Assembly (NCBI RefSeq): GCF_964204645.1
Contig: NC_134030.1
Coordinates: 6,384,278 to 6,448,277 of the forward strand
DNA from: Tubulanus polymorphus
Lineage: Eukaryota > Nemertea > Palaeonemertea > Tubulaniformes > Tubulanidae
Length of the DNA stretch: 64,000 nucleotides
Reading direction: 5' to 3'
The translations under genes were made by a program, and so were the position numbers. Numbering within the stretch: the first letter of the stretch is position 1; each line of letters opens with the position of its first letter. Shown here one piece after another: positions 14,201-27,583 of the stretch. The notes below the pieces were generated by a model. It made no database searches. It worked only from the letters and a program-made list of their open reading frames with translations, and had not been told where the DNA came from.

Positions 14201-14895
14201 TCAACAATCTCAAAAAAGCTCAACAATCCATATGAAAATAAGTTTTAACTAGCGATTTTGCGTTTTCCAGTACCGTGGAGAAAGGTCAGTAAATGCCAGT
14301 GTGAGTGACTGTATGTCACTGACATTAGAGAGAGTCATCTAAAAAATACCTTGTTCAAATAATCGGTTACTTGCTAAAGAGTTCTAGCGCTGAAAATGAT
14401 GTTCGCTGATGGCGAAACAAAAAAACATTCCCAGCCTATTTCTAATGAACGACTCAATGCAATTGTATTTCTGTTTGATATCGTTTCAGGGATCGACAAA
14501 AACCCTAAACCTGTCGCGATAATGAAAAAAAAATACCTTAGCAAACATTCGCCGGTTATCAGGAAGGGATCCCGTAGATTTAAAAAAAAAAACAAATACA
14601 CTCATTTTGATATTTGGAGCAAACAAATTCAAGAACGTTTATTTTTTTCAAATAAGTTACGGTTATATAACTGAAATAGGCGATCGTTACGGCTATCAGT
14701 TTGAACATGTAGTCAGTATAGTTCTCCTACCTTTACCTTGATTGCATTGTCGTTTACGGTAACAAATCGTTTCTAACGATTAATCCCTCTAAATGTCAAC
14801 CACGTTATACACGAACGGTTTAAAATAATTCTCCATTGTATTCACTAAGAAGCTCGATGCACGTTATAGCTTCAGGATGGGAACTGACTTCCTCG

Positions 14896-14931
14896 GAGCT
14901 TGGAGTAATTCAGTCTGATTACTCCAAGCTC
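14896..14931. repeat. Perfect 14-bp inverted repeat (hairpin)
   Basis: GAGCTTGGAGTAAT (14896-14909) and ATTACTCCAAGCTC (14918-14931) are exact reverse complements around the 8-nt loop TCAGTCTG. CTCGGAG flanks both sides as a direct repeat. No terminator T-run or coding context was found, and it could be a fold-back transposon remnant or a structured RNA element. Confidence 0.75.
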
Positions 14932-15576
14932 GGAGCAAGCCTTCCAAATGCGGGATATAATATTACGTAATCTCTAGGCAACAATTTTTTTCCCGGCGCC
15001 GAGACCCGAACTCGCCGCATGCGCGCTGTGATTGTAAATCATAATCGCTTAGGTCTTTAAAATTTGAAGCCGAATACAAATAACTAGATCTTGATTGAAA
15101 CAGCGATATCCATTGTAATCAAAACTCATAATCGACTTCAATGACGAGAAATTCATCTTTTGATCTTCCGTATAATAAGACATGTAAATCTATGGAATTA
15201 CACAGAATTTTTCACAGACGCCGGTGCTTTGACATTAATGACAATTTTCTTTTTCAGAGCCAGAGGTATTCCATAACTTTCGTCGCCTGCAGCCAACAAA
15301 AGAAATAGGTTTCCCGTCGGAGCTCAGACTACCGACACAGCGCACGCGCGCCATTTTAAACAGTCAATAAATTGGCAAATGCAACAAAGACTGAAAATAG
15401 CCTCGACATTAAAGCCAGAATATACATGCATTCGGTGTCGGTTATCAAGGATAAAATGTCAAAGATTAGGTTCAAGAACATCAAAGTCAATTTGATCTGG
15501 CATAAATGCACCCTGTCCATTATTCACTAAAAAGAAGCTCGCGAAGGCGTTTGCAGAGCTGGTAGTTTCTTTATAA

Positions 15577-15643
15577 ACCGTGAAGTCAATAAAGCAATCA
15601 CAATGAACCTCTTAGTGCAAATGTAACTGCTTTATTTCACGGT
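15577..15643. repeat. 16-bp inverted repeat with 4-nt bulge and AATAAA arms
   Basis: ACCGTGAA plus ATAAAGCA on the left (15577-15596, with GTCA bulged between them) pairs with TGCTTTATTTCACGGT on the right (15628-15643) around a 31-nt loop. Both arms therefore contain an AATAAA polyadenylation hexamer on one strand or the other (CAATAAAG on plus on the left, CTTTATTT on the right). This arrangement could serve two convergent transcripts or be a small foldback element. No adjacent gene was recognised. Confidence 0.55.
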
Positions 15644-18600
15644 TACTTTTTATCTATATGGTAATTCCTTTTTGATTAAAATGTGAGAAAAAACCCGCAG
15701 CGTCAGCTAAATTTCGATATTTGATGTGATTATGTGTCTATAGTTCCTTTTCGTGCGGGGAATACTGCAACTTATTCCTGATGTGAAAATGGAGTTCGTA
15801 ATATCTACACGCGTAGTGGACGACAGTCTTGTTACTTCTTCAAATAACGTATTTTTTGAGCTTATCGATATTTCGATACAAACACCTCGCAAAATGTCAT
15901 CGACTGTTTACATTTTAAAAGCGAGACGAGCTCTTTGAAGATGGAACTTCGTCGCCTAGAGCCCAAACAACGATTGATGGCATCGGCATATTAAAACTAA
16001 CTTGGTGCGTTCCATCTTTCGAGGTGCTGTAGGCGCTGCAGGCAATCACGCCATCGCAATCAAATTGATTAGATCGAATTTTTTTCAGAAGCAAATTTCA
16101 TCGTTACAAAAAAGAAATCATATGCTACGTTTTTGTTGTGGTTCATCGTTTCTTTCAATTCCTTGCGAAATAATTGTCTATATCGACGGATCAGACGCCT
16201 TAAACAACTTAAGGTGAAACTAGGCTTCCAGTCGACATAGAAAACATGGTTTCCCCCTTTCCAGAATAAGCAGGGCTCATTTTGTAATATTATCTACTAA
16301 CAACGCATACATGATCGACAAAGGCGGCATCTACTTGCCCTTGAATCAAGAAAGCTGCACCTTTTTCTTCTTCTCCAAGACTTCACTTTTTGTGTACGCC
16401 TTCGCAACACACGACAAGTTATTACATTATAGATTTCCCGAGGGTCCTTACAGTAAAAGGGGGATGAGCATTTCATTCGGATACAGTTATAAGTCTATTC
16501 GCTCGCCTCAAATCGCCTTGATAAGATCTCTATCAATATATATATATATTTTAACGAGCACATTCTACTTGAATATCTGCACCTTCCCTTTTAAGTCCTT
16601 GTAAAAATCTAGCCGAGGGATGTCGTGGAAAATGATCCCAGTATCTTTATAATTCATAAGACATTAGAATAGCGCTGTTATTCGTATTTGTCAATTCTAT
16701 TTCTATCTTTACATCACTGGGATAGGGTAACACTTGGTATTTAGATCTATCTTCAGTTTGCCAACTAAACGTGGTCGCTAAAATGATTTATTTCGACCGT
16801 GTTTATGTTTATGAACTCCGTTATCGACGTTTCATACTTTGCAACAGGAGCTAACGGTATATATTATTACACTAATGACCTTTACGACTCTGTATGAAGC
16901 TTATCGGAGTATCTGCAATGGTCGAGATTGACTGAACCAAAAAAAAACTTGCGGGTAACTGATCCCTTTAAGCTGATCAGTGTCGATAATATTCTGTCTA
17001 TCGATCGCCAACGACGTTATACACCATATAAACAAAAGGATGATGGGCGGTGGATATAGACAAGAGAACCGACCGAGATGTCTGCAGAGTTTTATACGGA
17101 TATATTGTTCAAAAATCGATGCGTTTTTCCTCTTAGAAAGAAAGGAACTAATGGTAACAACATATAGAGATTGATTTAATGACGGGGACTGATATGCAAA
17201 TGAAAGTAACATAGTTAATCGGGCATATCTAAAGTAATGCATCTAAAGCTACTGTTTAAAAAAAGAACGTTGAACGAATTGGGGAGGGTGAAAAGTTTTC
17301 TAAACGAATTTCGGAAATCGAAACGAAGCAAATGAATATTGATGCGCTGATAAATACTTTACGTAAAGCGGAACGTCGAATGAAAGTAAATTAATATTGA
17401 AGATTGATAATAACTTCGTCATCGCGAGGCAAGCAAAATGCGAAGACGGATTCTACCGCAAATTTTCGGTGTGTGGTAGATTGACGATGCTTTAAAATCA
17501 AGTCAATTCAGTCGGTGGCGGTGCCATGATATGCCGTGTCTGCTTTTTCACAGTTGAGTTGATTTACCCTGGAGGGAAAAGTTCTCGCTACGTTTCTTTA
17601 ATTGGTAATAATAGCATTTGCGGGTTGAGCTAAATAGGTACGATTCGCCGGTTGTTTTGTTGCGTGGTGAACTACTCTGGGGAACAAGAACCAGCTCGTA
17701 AATGGATATTGATGCGAGGCGATTTCCTCGGAATTCAGGCGCCGACCGGACGCGCTGTGGAAAAATACGGTCCGGACTATTTACCACGAAGCATCAAAGC
17801 AATCATCTGTGAAAAAAGCGGTCGGCTATAGACTTTATGACCGAGGCTGCTATGCGATACAGCAACACGGTTTTCAACGTGAAATTGCCTAAATTTGATT
17901 TGCAGTCACAATCTTCAAACATTTCTCGCTCATGACGCATCTCCTCGATGTCGACTGATAGGTAATTGTATCGCGTTTACCCGCGTATATTGGTAGTTTC
18001 GCAGTATCATATTCCATATTAGTCGTTGTGTGGTCATATATTAGCGTCAAAACCAGGAAACGCTTCCTCTGAGGTATCGCTATACTTCAAAGTAAAATTC
18101 AAACCATCATATAAATTACAATCTGCGGCAAAACCCGGCACCGTTCCCCAATCTCTCCTCGATGCGATGGTTGGAATTTTTCACCACACATTATAGATTT
18201 AATATTTCGCTACCCAATCTCAATAGCTTCATCGAGAAAGAGAGAGAGTGATATTTTTAAGATCGGAAAAGTGGATCTCAGATTACCGTCGTGCAGACAT
18301 CGGATTTTTGGAGCTAATCCGTGTGTGCGCATTCGAAGATTGCTGTGGTTCTCATAAAAAGTATTAAACTGCATCAAATGTCGTATCACCCCATTTTTCA
18401 ATTTTTAAGGAAATTATCTGTGCACACGCAAACATACGCTGCGGATGTTTGCGTGCTGAAAATCACATCGAGCCATAAACGCATTAAGTGTAGATCAGGG
18501 GAATACATTAGAACGCGGTGAACTTGAATTTAAATGGATTTACGAATCTGAAGGAAAATTAAAAAGCACTGATTCTACAATAATTGGTTGGTATCGATTG

Positions 18601-21600
18601 GTAGAATCAAACTGAAACGAAAGAAAAGGAATGAACATCGTGTTCATTGAATTCTTGTTTCGATGTATCGAATTGCATTTCAATGATATCGATAGCATTG
18701 TTTTTTCCATACTCGGGTAGATTACGGGCAACGTTGTATGTAACTGATGATAGAATATTTCAAAATCGATGAAAGTTCAATTACAGCCCGGCATACAAAG
18801 CACTGGTATACGTATACCTTTTAAAGGTCACGGTATTCGAATGAATATACTTTGCGAAACAAGACGCTCTCTTTCTGAAGACAAATAAGACTTTAAAAAA
18901 ATCAACTTCAAAAAGGCTTCAACTGTTTCCTGAAATATATTCCAGTCCAAGGTGTCTGTTTTCACGTTCCGTTGATGAAATTTTTCTTTCAAAGGTGCAA
19001 CAATTTGTAATTTGTTTGTACACTAGAAATCTCGCCTGGGGAAATTATGTAATTACAGCACGGTGTGGATAGAAATTCGCTTCGGCATTCCAGAAGGTTC
19101 CCGATTTTAGCCACTCGCGTGCATTAAATCATAACCTCAGGTGATATAATAATGAAGACGAGAGCTGCCCTAGAATCAGCCTGCCGCGTGCTCGAGGTGT
19201 CCAAATTTAATCCAGACTAGCCACCTGTGTACGTCGCATACAGACGCCCTTGGTGACGCCCTCGAATCGGCCTTGACATGTTTTAGCTAACTTGCACGTG
19301 ACGTCACAAGCATCAATTTGAGACCCAACTTTGAAGAAAACAGTCAGTCAAACAATAATCTTGAAGACTATTCTTAAAATTATAATTTTAAAATCATCAG
19401 ATCTGGTACGTACAGTAGACCTGCAGTGTGGGCGACAGTTTCCGCCAACGTTATGTTCGTCAAATAGAAAATATTTTTAGTTGCCAGACCATAAAATAAT
19501 TTGAGTTGGTATATCATTGGCTGATCGTCAGACAGCAAATTCATGACGTTGTTTTTCAAATGATCCCTACGCGTAATTTCAGCATGAACTGAGATTGAAT
19601 CATTTGCCTACCAAATAAACGCTTCGAAACGCGCAGAAAATAATATGATTGAGAGCAATTCTAAATATATTTCCGTTCTGATTTATCGCAAATTAAATCC
19701 GCCAGCGTATTTGATCAAGCCAACGCGACAGACTTTTCATTTATTATTTTCTGTCGATGGGTTTTGACGTGATTTTCATGGCGAGTGAGAGAAAGAGAGA
19801 CTGCAGAGCGCGAACGGATCGTCGTACGTAGCCTGCGGTAGAACGAGCTGAAACCACCATTGGAATCTAATAATCCATAATATGTTTCCACGGATTCAGA
19901 ATTGGTGACATGCTGAACGATAGATATACATGTACCATCAATTTCAAGATTGAAATTGGTTTGAATAAATAAGGACCGTATCTGTGCGTGCGCGTGTGTG
20001 TGTAGTGATGGCAAGGTAAAAGCGATTCAATTATTACCTATATCTCCTCGCCCATACGCTCCCACCACAATTCTAATTTATATCCAAACTCCGAAGAGAC
20101 AGTGAATTGCTAGTTGCCCGCCTCTCTCATCAGGAAGCGTATCGATGATACGTACGTGAGTTCTCGAATAACGTGGTAATCGACCGTGTATTTATATGTC
20201 GTACTCGGAAACAGTTAGATTGTTATATAAGATACGAGATGAATTTCGCATTTGATGATCGAAAATCTTCCGGAGTTGACGCGAATATAATAACAGCGGT
20301 AGAGATATTCTTAGTCGGTCGTGGCGACTTTGGACCGACAGGAAATAAGACTTAATAACCAGATGAAAATTCCGCACAGCATATCGATCGCCGAAGCGTG
20401 TTACCTCATCGCATCTTTCATGATGTAATTTCGCGAGATTCACCTTTTGTTAAAAGATGATATTTCGAAATTCATCCGAGAATTCGATTCCTGCGTAAAA
20501 ACTTACGTAATTCAGATAACTTCAGGCAATTCATTCACGCTATAACTCATTAATTTTGTTCTTCCGCCAAATAAAATGATATCGATATCACGAGCCCTGT
20601 AATTATTACTTTCGGGACATTTGTTATCAAATAATGCGACAAGCGTTGACGGTTTGATTCAGCCGTTGATAGATTATCAATTTTTGAAATGTTGCAATAT
20701 TTCGATTTGTCATATGGGTGGATCAAAAATATCTAGCGGGAATCGGAACCCGGTGGGCATAGATAATTAATCGTATTATATTGAAATTACTTTTTCTACG
20801 TTGCTTACTCTGCTGTATAAAGTATCCTTTGATTCGCGTAAAATGGCGTTCAAAAAGAAATTCCACGTCTTCAAAGAAAACGATTTTAAACGGCAAATAA
20901 TGATTAAGTATTTTTCAAAGGAATGAGCTCGCACGCATCTTCTTTGATGATCTATAGGTTTTTCATTCGGAAGAAATGGATCAACATAATATCCTATTTT
21001 TCGTGCAAGCGAACTCGTGATTAATATATTACATTTCAAAGTACGAGTTATGGAAGCACGATGCCCATCGTCTGTACGATCTATCACAACGGTTTCCGGT
21101 GACGATAAAACCTATATATAATATCAGTGACTCAACACGTCGCATCCATCGTAAGATGCTAAACTATCAGAGGACGACATTAATGTCGTCGACAAAGCAT
21201 TCTCTAATAATACCACGTCTGAACGTTAATGAATTTTGACATTTGTCTCCATCCGTGTCTGCCCATTGAGCATCGGATAGCTTATACAAGTTTATAGAAG
21301 CTGAGACATTTACGTGTAAGTGTATTGTGTTACTTGCTCAGATAGTACAAGTACTGGACTTGTTATAGATAAGATAAATACCTAAAGCAGATGAGATGTC
21401 AGCGAGTCATCGTACTTAGGCTTTATATCGTTCGGCGTCGCTTTGACTGAAGTGCACGAAATGTACAGATATAACTGTAGCAGCGGCAGCGCTTTGAGAA
21501 ACGATGTCAAAGCAATTTGTCACTGGGCATCTTCTCTCCCGATACAAATTGACTGCGACAACGGGGAAAACTGTGCCTGATCGTCAACTGACGGGATTGA

Positions 21601-24600
21601 CAAATAATTCATAACTGCACACGCGATAATCAGCAACAGAGTCTTCAATTGTGCACAGCATTATTAATTATTAAACTGATTCCGCCGTGCGATGGAATCG
21701 ATTTTCCGCTTTGTAATTGAAAGTTCAAAATAATTTCCAAACTGATGGCTTGATTGAAATAATTTCGTGTAAAATGGCGTCCGATTCGCGCGATGGATCA
21801 TTTCTAGGTAGAACATCTGCATCGTATTTACAGGAATAGAGAGCCGTTATTCAGAGTGATAAAACGATGTGCAAGTTTTGAGCCTTTTGCTATTGTGGAA
21901 AATGAAAACTATTGCCTGATTAGTCTACGATATAGAATTAGAATGAATCGTATATGGAAAATACAGCGAAAACCAAATTATTTGTTGTCTCTTCGTCGAC
22001 ATATACTCACTACCATATAGATTCATTCAAGTAGCCTTTTTTTCAATCTTCGAACAAGACCGAAACCAATTTGGCATCAGTAGGAAAAGCAATTCGTCTC
22101 AGAAAAGCTAAGTAGTTTTGCCACTTTTGTCGTACGACTGGTAGATAATTGTCGACGGGCATATGGCTAAGTAGTGGCAGTTATCGCTTGTCTATGGCTG
22201 AGATTAACGCCGAAACAGTGGCCCGTTAATGTGCCGACACTGGAGTTTGGACATGAATACAGATGTGTTAGTGTCAACGGTTGATATATGTCTGCCAAGT
22301 CACACATAAATCACTGAGAGAAATTAGTGGGAACTACCGCATTGACCACTACAACACCGGTACATTATTCTAAGTTGAAAACTCGAAGCAGATCATGCGC
22401 ATCTTGATTATATTTTCAACTAGATATTTACAGATACCATGGATTTTAAGGGAAATAAAGTGAAAATGAATTTAATGACGCATACAATCGAAACTATATG
22501 ATTGGTTATACAAATATAATGGAAGGAAAGATATTTGTACTATGCAAATACCAGTCCTGAAACGTGTATTTCATGCAGATATTGACATATTCCCCGTTTC
22601 GAAACATTAAATAAAATGCCGTTTTCCCAGTGAAAACCATACATCACGCGCAGTCCAATCTTCAACAGCAAACTGTTGATAAAACAATTTATTAACCATG
22701 TAAATAGATGTAGTGAAAAGGTGGTAGTCCTTAACGGCAATATGCGCCGCCTTCGGTCAACAACAACCAACGCCGATCTCGTTTTCTTCGATTGTAAACT
22801 GTAGACATATACAGACAGCCATTTCTCGCATCTGTTATCGTTCGATCATCACAAACCAACGTTCAAAACTCACTCGCGATTGAACCGCGGAGAATGGGAT
22901 AACGAATTTGATAAATCATTAACATCGATGTATTTACGAGCGTAAACCGATAAATTAAGAGTTCAAAAGTGGATATGGCTGAGCAGAACTGCCCATACAT
23001 TGCTAATGTTCGTTTTCTCGGTTTTTATATTCAATTTCTTGGCGTTCATACCACCAAATTCTAACGCATCAACTAAATAGATAAAAATTTCGATCGCAAG
23101 TTCGATAAGGGGCCTGTCCTGGCGCTGGCGGAAGAACACGTTACATGGCAGTCATCACTCTGGCGTAATACTGCGACGAAACGAAAAAGAAATAGACGGA
23201 AAGATTTTTTCAATGCTCGTTATACGTCGTTGTTTTTCACCAGTCGACCGGGAATGACGCAACTCGCGTCGTCTTCGCTCAATACGTAAAAAACCCCAAC
23301 AAAAACAATTGCAGCGCATACCCGGAAAGTGATCAGCGATATGTAAACTCTCTCGGCAGGCTCATCACCGTCATTTGTCTGTCATCCTCAATTTGAACAC
23401 GAGACACACCCATCATTAACTAAATTGGCATAAACGAGACGTGTTCCAGCCGTTTGTGTCAATCACTACGCTCAGAAGAGTAAATGTCACTTCAGAAACT
23501 GGAAAAGTCAAACGTTCGACTTTTCAGAAAGTCTATAAAAAATCTTCATAATGATTCGTTCATATAAGCCGTGCCTCGTGCGACATCTAAAAGTCGGTGA
23601 CATTTAGTTTTACGATAAATTTACGATAAACTATGACTATCGATTAATAAGATATAGTTGGTAGAAATACGAACACATTTATAGTATACATGGATAGATA
23701 TTCAATTTATAAATGTCATGTTTTAGTGTTTCGTCGTAAAATGTCACAGGCCGTGTCGAAACATTCATCATGAATGTTTTGAAATCGACATTGTAAATAT
23801 CATCTCCATGATTTCAATGTTGAACACTAAAAAAACAAACATTTACGGTTATTTGTCGACATGGGGGGATATGAGACATCCGATCGATTTGTTATTCGCA
23901 ATTGTTTTGAAACCTTGTTTGTCTCGGGAATTAGACAGCCTACGGCCTTTTGAATTCTACGTCAGACGCTACGTATTAAAAGCTTTCTGGGGTTAATTTC
24001 TTACTGCCTTTTCAAATGGTAATTGATAATCTTTCATACTGAAAGTCATGAGTTATTTTTGGGATATCACCAGGAAAATGATCGGTTACTTCTTCCGAAT
24101 GAAATACAACGCCAATGAACCGTGGTTGCAACACCCGGTGGCAACGCAATTCTACGAGTAAGGTTCCAAACTCTCCAGAATGGAGATGAGGGTTAACTTC
24201 CATAATTATCGGTTAGAGCTCGACCCCAGAGTTGTATTTACTGTTGACGATTTAATTTAAGACTCAAACTAGCTTCACACTATCTTGATTCGATTAACGC
24301 AAATGTCTGGCAACTCAAACTGTGCAATTGGCTCCAGTTTGCCAAAACAAATCAGCATCAAGTGTCCAGTGCGCCAGATTCAAAAGAAAATCAGAAGTTG
24401 GTCATTACCATTTGATCATAACTTTGTATTCTGGAACTGGACCCTGTGGATTATAGAGGCACATATTAGCATTCCAACGGCATATAACACGACAAGACAA
24501 ACGAACACGTCCGTAAGAAGCGCGTCATCGCAGAGGATATATGCAAACTAGTCTCAATCAACACCAAGGCATTTATTCTGTTTGAGCTGTAGAAATTGAA

Positions 24601-27375
24601 GGTCATCTTAATTTGAGACATTACTTTGAATAATAGATGGCAAATTGAAGAAGGCAGGACTCGTCTGGCTACGACGACTAGTGTGTGATATAGCGATATA
24701 TGATGGCTGAAGCTCAGCGTATATTTTCTAAGTACGACAGAACTAAATTCAACTGATAAGTCTTAGAGATAAAAGCATTGGGAAAGAAGAGATAATTACA
24801 GATAATTACAGAAATCAGATACAAGAAATCAGAGTGAAAAGCCCCACTCATCAAGATTGAATTTGCATTGGCAAATTTCTTTCCAGTAATTACCACTTTG
24901 GATTGCACGTTAAACTAACACTACGGGGCCAGTTTCGAGGAAAAGTTCTAAATTGTTTTGAATTTCTATACCAAATCGGTTTAGGACTTGAAACGTATTT
25001 GTGAGACGGAAGAACTGATTCATTTGACGGAAACGAACTAAACTATACGTATGAACGATAACGGTCAATGTAGGCTATGTAAGTGTGTCTGGTGAAAGAT
25101 CCCATCGTCGCACGATGTTATCACCTAATTACTCGCGAGGGACCGTCTGATACATACACGTTCAGACTCCGAATGCTGCCAATCGTCGCGTTAAAAATAC
25201 GCTCTATCTAACGGTTTTACCAGTACTTTCTACTTATTGTTTTTCTTAATAGTTGCTGTCATGTACTGAACCTGAATGCCTTCTTTCACGGAGCAATTCT
25301 TTCTTTTGCCAAGTACCTTGTCGTTCGCAATCACGTCGAAAGAATTACAGTTCAACATTCTTTTGCCGGTTCAAATTTCCCCAGTCATCACCCTGACGGC
25401 TTGTGACATTAATGCCACTTAAGCCGTTCGATGGTGCAGTCTCACGACTACGCGGCACCACGCTATGTCGCAAATGGTACGAGCTTACAGTAGGTAGACA
25501 TTAGCTTAACAACTTGTAATTTGTGTAGTTTCGAAGCGTAAAGATGTACACATTACCTACTACTAACGCGTGGTAATAAGCACGCGTGCAGTGGTCGTAT
25601 CCGAGCATACCTGATGAGGGTAGTTTCGCTTTATTGCGCGCGGCTAAAGAATTTGTATGACCCGGTGAATAGGTGCTTCACATTTTCTCCGTTATTTTTC
25701 TTCGCACAAACAACGTCAATAGATAACACCGACTTGTACACTTTTTTTCTCGAATTTCATTTTGCGTTAAGCCCAATTTTAGATAAAAGCTATATTGAAA
25801 AGCTTCAGATAATCAGCATGAAATATAGACCCATGCGAGAACTAAAGAGAGCCGTGAATGCGTTGATAAAACCAGTTATACTATCCGCGATGGTAATCAT
25901 AAACCTCGTTATTCAATGTCATATTATAGACACAGTTTGTTGATTACTGTTAATTTTTGCTGATGTAATTTGACTATCGATGCATATGCGACAAAAGGCT
26001 GCGTCGTCGCGTATGAATCGGTTATTAAATTTCACGTTTCAGTCGGCTTGATATGCAAACTAGGCGCGTAAAATTTCGGCAAATTTCGATTCACAAAAGA
26101 AGGCAGGTCCCTCACAATTAAATGACTAACTCTTATTAAGCACGTTAAAATTTCTGCTTCTCCTGGTTTCCCGAACGTGACTTGTGATTTCATTGCCATT
26201 CATTTTCGATCTAGTCAAAGTATATACAGAACTGTATAAGCCAGGGTTTATCGCCAACAAGTTATCGTTGAACCTCAATAGTTACGAAGGCATGGATGCC
26301 TGGGTTAGAATCCTAATAATGGCGGAGGTTTTCCCCATAATCTCTACCAACTAGCAATCATCGAAAATGTGCTGATAATGCCTTGTTATAATGCCTATCT
26401 TTTATGTAATTTACGGCGTAAGACTTAGTTGAATTTCATCGAAAATTCCGCATTTTAATAAGAAACTGAGTATTTGCCTGGTGGCTATTCTAATTTTTGC
26501 TCATCCATTATGATCTCGAGCGAATATGTCACCGACGACGTCGAGGTCTAAAGAGTTGCTGGTGGGTAAACCTCGTGGAAACTGACGCGCCCGTGTTTTC
26601 TTTGTGCCAAAGCTACAACCACCGATCTAAATTGAAAATAGAATTTAATTATTATCTGTTCTTGCCAGATGAAAAGATTTCTCCTCAGTGATGTTCGGTC
26701 GCATAAGACGTAGCAAACAGGTTTATTAGCTTAGGTAAAATGAGCCCAGTCTGTCTTTGAAGATTTTCTTCTTATTGTGGCAATTGCAGCATTCTTACCG
26801 AGCGATTACGAATTGTAGGCCGAAAAACATAGAACATGTTCAATTAGAATATTAGTTCTAAGGAGTAATCAGGACGCTAATCGACTTCAAAAGATCTATC
26901 GGAAACTTTCTTAATGAATCCCATGATCTTCTCGATGTCATCCATTTTGTGACATAGTATAGAATAGAGGCTGATTGGCTGCTCATTTTATGGGAGCAAT
27001 AACAAAACAAAAAAAATTTAAAATCCCTAATGCACAGATTCAGTTTTCAGTACTTTCGAATCTATTTCGAAGTATCAAATTCTTTGTGAAGATTTAAGAA
27101 GAAAACTATATCATCATTCAGATCAAAGAAGTAATACTGAATGAACTTAATTCCATTCAGGCAAACCGTTCATTGGGATGTTAAGAAACAAATACAATAT
27201 ATTTCGAAGAACGACTTTTTTCTCCAGGACTGTGGGTTTATCTTGTTTCATATTTTCCAGATGTAAAAAACTTGCAACTAGCTTCTGATAAAGCTCATCC
27301 AGGGGTTATCTGCAGAACCGACTATACTCAAGTTTCACGCCTTTCTATTGCAAGAATAGAGAATATTTAACTTAC

Positions 27376-27583
27376 ACAGAATAACGTCATTACGAATGTT
27401 CTTTCGTGTTGTCGCGTTATTTTCGTTATGTCTACTTTTGTCGCCCTTATCTACGTATCTCTGATTTTTTCCCGTCTGGCCCAAATCAGCCACCATACGA
27501 ATCTGAGATTCAAATTGTTTGCGAACGTTCATCGCAGCATTAGTTCGTTCACCAGCCACACATTCGTGTTCCCAGACGCAGAC
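27376..27583 (-). CDS. Possible internal exon, unknown protein
   Basis: On the minus strand an open frame of 69 codons is bounded by an AG at 27584-27585 and a consensus-like donor GTAAGT at 27375-27370, just after the codons for NDVIL. The upstream polypyrimidine tract is poor, which is the main weakness. The encoded peptide is hydrophilic and not low-complexity, with two cysteines near the start (V-C-V-W-E-H-E-C) and Lys/Arg/Asn-rich later residues. I do not recognise a family. It may be chance, and RNA evidence is needed to believe it. Confidence 0.15.

Larger units (their letters stand above)
11271..27375. other. No gene recognised
   Basis: Sixteen kilobases with only scattered short frames (longest 131 codons at 12263-12658, without motif) and the hairpins at 14.9 and 15.6 kb. 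A 10-bp tandem (AGATAATTAC, about 24790-24809) was also seen. This could be long introns or intergenic DNA. Confidence 0.55.

Noticed and set aside
17566-17581. 16-mer ACCCTGGAGGGAAAAG also present at 40300-40315
   Set aside because: One identical 16-mer pair is near chance expectation for a window of this size and the flanks are unrelated.
23935-23955. GCCTACGGCC word similar to the start of 5S rRNA
   Set aside because: The similarity stops after about ten bases. No internal control region or downstream 5S sequence follows.
24012-24203. 63-codon minus-strand frame beginning MEVNPHLHSG
   Set aside because: It superficially resembles peptides translated from arthropod repeats, but the similarity is limited to a few residues and no splice or promoter signal supports it.
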